A stretch of 64,000 nucleotides of DNA from assembly GCA_046565505.1 (NCBI GenBank), contig JBKHYJ010000043.1:70234-134233 (forward strand), given 5' to 3'. Each line of letters opens with the position of its first letter. Position 1 is the stretch's first letter. The translations under genes were made by a program, and so were the position numbers. The notes under the pieces are model-generated. The model did no database searches and was not told the DNA's origin. It saw only the letters and a program-made list of their open reading frames with translations. Below, one piece after another: positions 62,440-64,000 of this stretch. This stretch comes from JBKHYJ01 sp046565505. GTDB taxonomy: Bacteria > Acidobacteriota > Blastocatellia > UBA7656.

Positions 62440-62905
62440 TCAGGCCTTCGCCAAGTCTTCTGCGAGACAGTCGAATATTTCGCTCCAGCCCTGCTGACTC
62501 CTGGAGTATTCAGGGATCTACTCGAGGACAGAATGATGCAGAGTGACCCTAGTCTTGCATCCATGCTCGGTGAGCGTCACCTGCGTTTCTGACGGATAGT
62601 CGGGACTCGCCCCATATTGCACAAGCTCCACCAACTTACCTTCCTCGTCCGAAAAAGAATCCGTGTAGACGATCCGCTCCGGCTCTGCGATTTCGCGATA
62701 GACGCCTCTACCCTAAAAGTCTTTACCCGCGGTGGATCGCATACTGAAGTGACAGACGCCACACGAGCGAGGATCGCTCTTACAGAAAGGGGCCGTCCAA
62801 CCTTTCGGCGCCCACCAGCGCGAGTTGATCAGGGTCGGTCTACGCCTTGAACACAAGTTAGCTTGGCGCATCGAATACATGTCTGATGACGACTTCTTAT
62901 TTTTC
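62440..62905 (-). pseudogene. Decayed AHSA1/SRPBCC-domain protein
   Basis: On the minus strand, broken frames give REVVIRHVFDAPS-stop-LVFKA-stop-TDPDQLA, then after a small deletion WWAPKGWTAPF, MRSTAGKDF-stop-GRGVYREIAEPERIVYTDSFSDEEG, VTLTEHGCKTRVTLHHSVLE-stop-IPEYSRSQQGWSEIFDCLAEDLAKA. The order matches the AHSA1/START (Hsp90 activator-like) family, including RVFDAP, WWGPKG, RGVYREI and the closing GW. At least four in-frame stops and one frameshift are present. Its 5' end abuts the IS30 copy. AHSA1-type proteins are frequent neighbours of ECF42/DGPF pairs. Confidence 0.75.
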
Positions 62906-62930
62906 AAAACTCAATAGTTTGATTTCGCGG

Positions 62931-63996
62931 ATTCAACAACGAAGCGCAACAGGTTGTGAGTCGAAGAATACTTGATTTGGCGTTTTATACCCAAGCCCTT
63001 TGCGAGGGCGGTTGTTGAGGCGTTTTTCTACTGCTTTGACTTCGCGCTGTGTGATCTTTGAAAAGCCCGTTCCTTTAGGAAAGTATTGCCTGACCAGCCG
63101 GTTGGTGTTCTCGTTTGTGCCACGCTCCCAGCTATGATACGGGTGCGCGAAGTAGAACGAGGCATTGAGGTGAGCGGCAATAGCTTCGTGGCTTGAGAAC
63201 TCTTTGCCATTGTCTGAGGTTATCGTATGCACACGCTCGGCTAATGGCGTGAGTGCCACTATCATCGCTCGCTTTACGAGCGAGTCGGTCTTGCGGCTGA
63301 CTTTCTCAAGTCGGGTAATGCGCGACTTACGCTCTACAAGCGAAACTATCGCTTGCTGATGATTCTTGCCGATGATGGTGTCGGCCTCCCAGTCACCTAT
63401 CCGCTCACGCTTGGCGACCACTTGGGGGCGTTCATCAATGCTTTGGCGATTAGGGATTTGGCCGCGCTTATCGTATTTACCGTATCGTTTGCGGCGTTGC
63501 TTCTTCAATCGCAGGTGAGTGTAGAGAGAGCCGCCCCGCTGTTTATCTGAATAGATGTGCTGATAGATGCGTTCGTGGCTGGCTGAGGGCTCACTTTGAG
63601 CTTTGAGGTAGCCGCATATCTGTTGAGGACTCCAATCCTGACGAATGAGCGATTCTATCTGCAGCCAGGTCTTGAGCTTTATTCTAGTAGCGTTGTCTTT
63701 GGATCGGCGGCGCTCGCTGGCTAATGAGTGAGCATGCTTGGGGCGGTAGCCACGCCCTCCCCGGTCGCGGCGCAACTCACGAGAGATGGTAGATGTAGAA
63801 ACGCCGATTTCAGCGGCGATTTGATATTGAGTGAAGCCAGCTTTCTTGAAGGCATAAATCTGGTATCTTAGATCCAGGGTAAGCTGGTGATAGATTTTCA
63901 TCCGTGCTCCTTTGATTTGGTGATTGGAGAAGCATAGATGCTATCTCAGCTTGCCCGTCAATCACCAAGCTCAAAGTTGCACTTCGTTATTGAATT
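62931..63996 (-). mobile_element. IS30-family insertion sequence
   Basis: The transposase gene lies between 21-bp imperfect inverted repeats: 62931-62951 reads GATTCAACAACGAAGCGCAAC, and the reverse complement of 63976-63996 is AATTCAATAACGAAGTGCAAC (3 differences). The total of about 1.07 kb fits IS30. Target duplication cannot be checked with confidence because only four bases remain after it. Confidence 0.85.
62933..63901 (-). CDS. IS30-family transposase
   Basis: The 322-residue protein has an N-terminal HTH with TQYQIAAEIGVSTSTISRELRRDRG and a C-terminal DDE domain: GDWEADTIIGKNHQQAIVSLVERKSRI (first Asp), TITSDNGKEFSSHE (second Asp) and SWERGTNENTNRLVRQYFPKGTGF (Glu), the classic IS30 signature. 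AAAGGAG precedes the ATG at 63901. It is full length and uninterrupted. Its 3' end overlaps the left inverted repeat, as often in this family. Confidence 0.95.
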   Translation of the reverse strand: MKIYHQLTLDLRYQIYAFKKAGFTQYQIAAEIGVSTSTISRELRRDRGGRGYRPKHAHSLASERRRSKDNATRIKLKTWLQIESLIRQDWSPQQICGYLKAQSEPSASHERIYQHIYSDKQRGGSLYTHLRLKKQRRKRYGKYDKRGQIPNRQSIDERPQVVAKRERIGDWEADTIIGKNHQQAIVSLVERKSRITRLEKVSRKTDSLVKRAMIVALTPLAERVHTITSDNGKEFSSHEAIAAHLNASFYFAHPYHSWERGTNENTNRLVRQYFPKGTGFSKITQREVKAVEKRLNNRPRKGLGYKTPNQVFFDSQPVALRC

Positions 63997-64000
63997 CAAG

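Noticed and set aside
62617..62850. Small + strand frame over the AHSA1 pseudogene
   Set aside because: The minus strand shows a recognisable AHSA1 sequence here; the + frame is its shadow.
1..64000. CRISPR array
   Set aside because: No regularly spaced direct repeats seen; the only repeats are att copies, arm-site pairs and IS ends.

Overview
The window is bacterial chromosome from a high-GC, Gram-negative-type heterotroph. Evidence: GT51 transglycosylase, porin-like secreted proteins, a large CoA-ester degradation operon and soil-type regulators. The overall flavour suggests Acidobacteriota or a similar soil lineage, but no rRNA or marker gene is present, so this is weakly held. Two backbone stretches (1-32.3 kb and about 60.2-62.9 kb) are visibly GC-rich; between them lies a lower-GC accessory region.

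Backbone, 1-23.3 kb: 3' part of thiC, a BtuF-like binding protein, mtgA, an APC permease, a Cys-rich small protein, a DUF4149-type membrane protein, trxB, pepA, an NAD-type isocitrate dehydrogenase, queD, a GT4 glycosyltransferase, a small unknown, a secreted unknown, a very large membrane patatin, a secreted M14 peptidase, a porin-like protein and a small exported protein. 23.4-32.3 kb is one leftward transcription unit: a TetR regulator with a perfect operator-like palindrome, four crotonase-fold proteins, a 3-hydroxyacyl-CoA dehydrogenase, two aldehyde dehydrogenases and an Uma2 protein. It resembles fatty-acid or aromatic (Paa-like) CoA-ester degradation.

Accessory region, 32.3-60.1 kb: first an older decayed element (a divergent family-A-polymerase-like ORF, an excisionase-like protein and a frameshifted tyrosine integrase), then a tRNA-Met gene. 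The tRNA 3' half is repeated as a 58-bp direct repeat at 35099-35156 and 60085-60142, bounding an integrative element of about 25 kb. Inside its right end lie an intact tyrosine integrase, a small excisionase-type HTH protein, a primase-like protein and regulators. Its cargo is defence-like: (i) a tightly coupled five-gene operon encoding a SIS-HAD fusion, a PRTase-like protein, an ORC/CDC6-like ATPase, a protein with a GAGFDPR motif that I do not recognise, and a PfkB kinase; (ii) a pentapeptide-repeat/TIR protein; (iii) a GT28 glycosyltransferase with a membrane partner; (iv) a XhoI/PaeR7I-type restriction-modification pair with a GHKL ATPase. The five-gene operon is the best candidate for an undescribed system. 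Its parts read like a small sugar-phosphate/nucleotide pathway coupled to a sensing ATPase.

Right flank, 60.1-64 kb: a tRNA-end hairpin and integrase-arm-like repeats that mirror the element's left end (suggesting tandem insertion), an ECF42-type sigma factor with its DGPF/YCII partner, a decayed AHSA1/SRPBCC pseudogene with several stop codons, and a complete IS30-family insertion sequence with recognisable inverted repeats.
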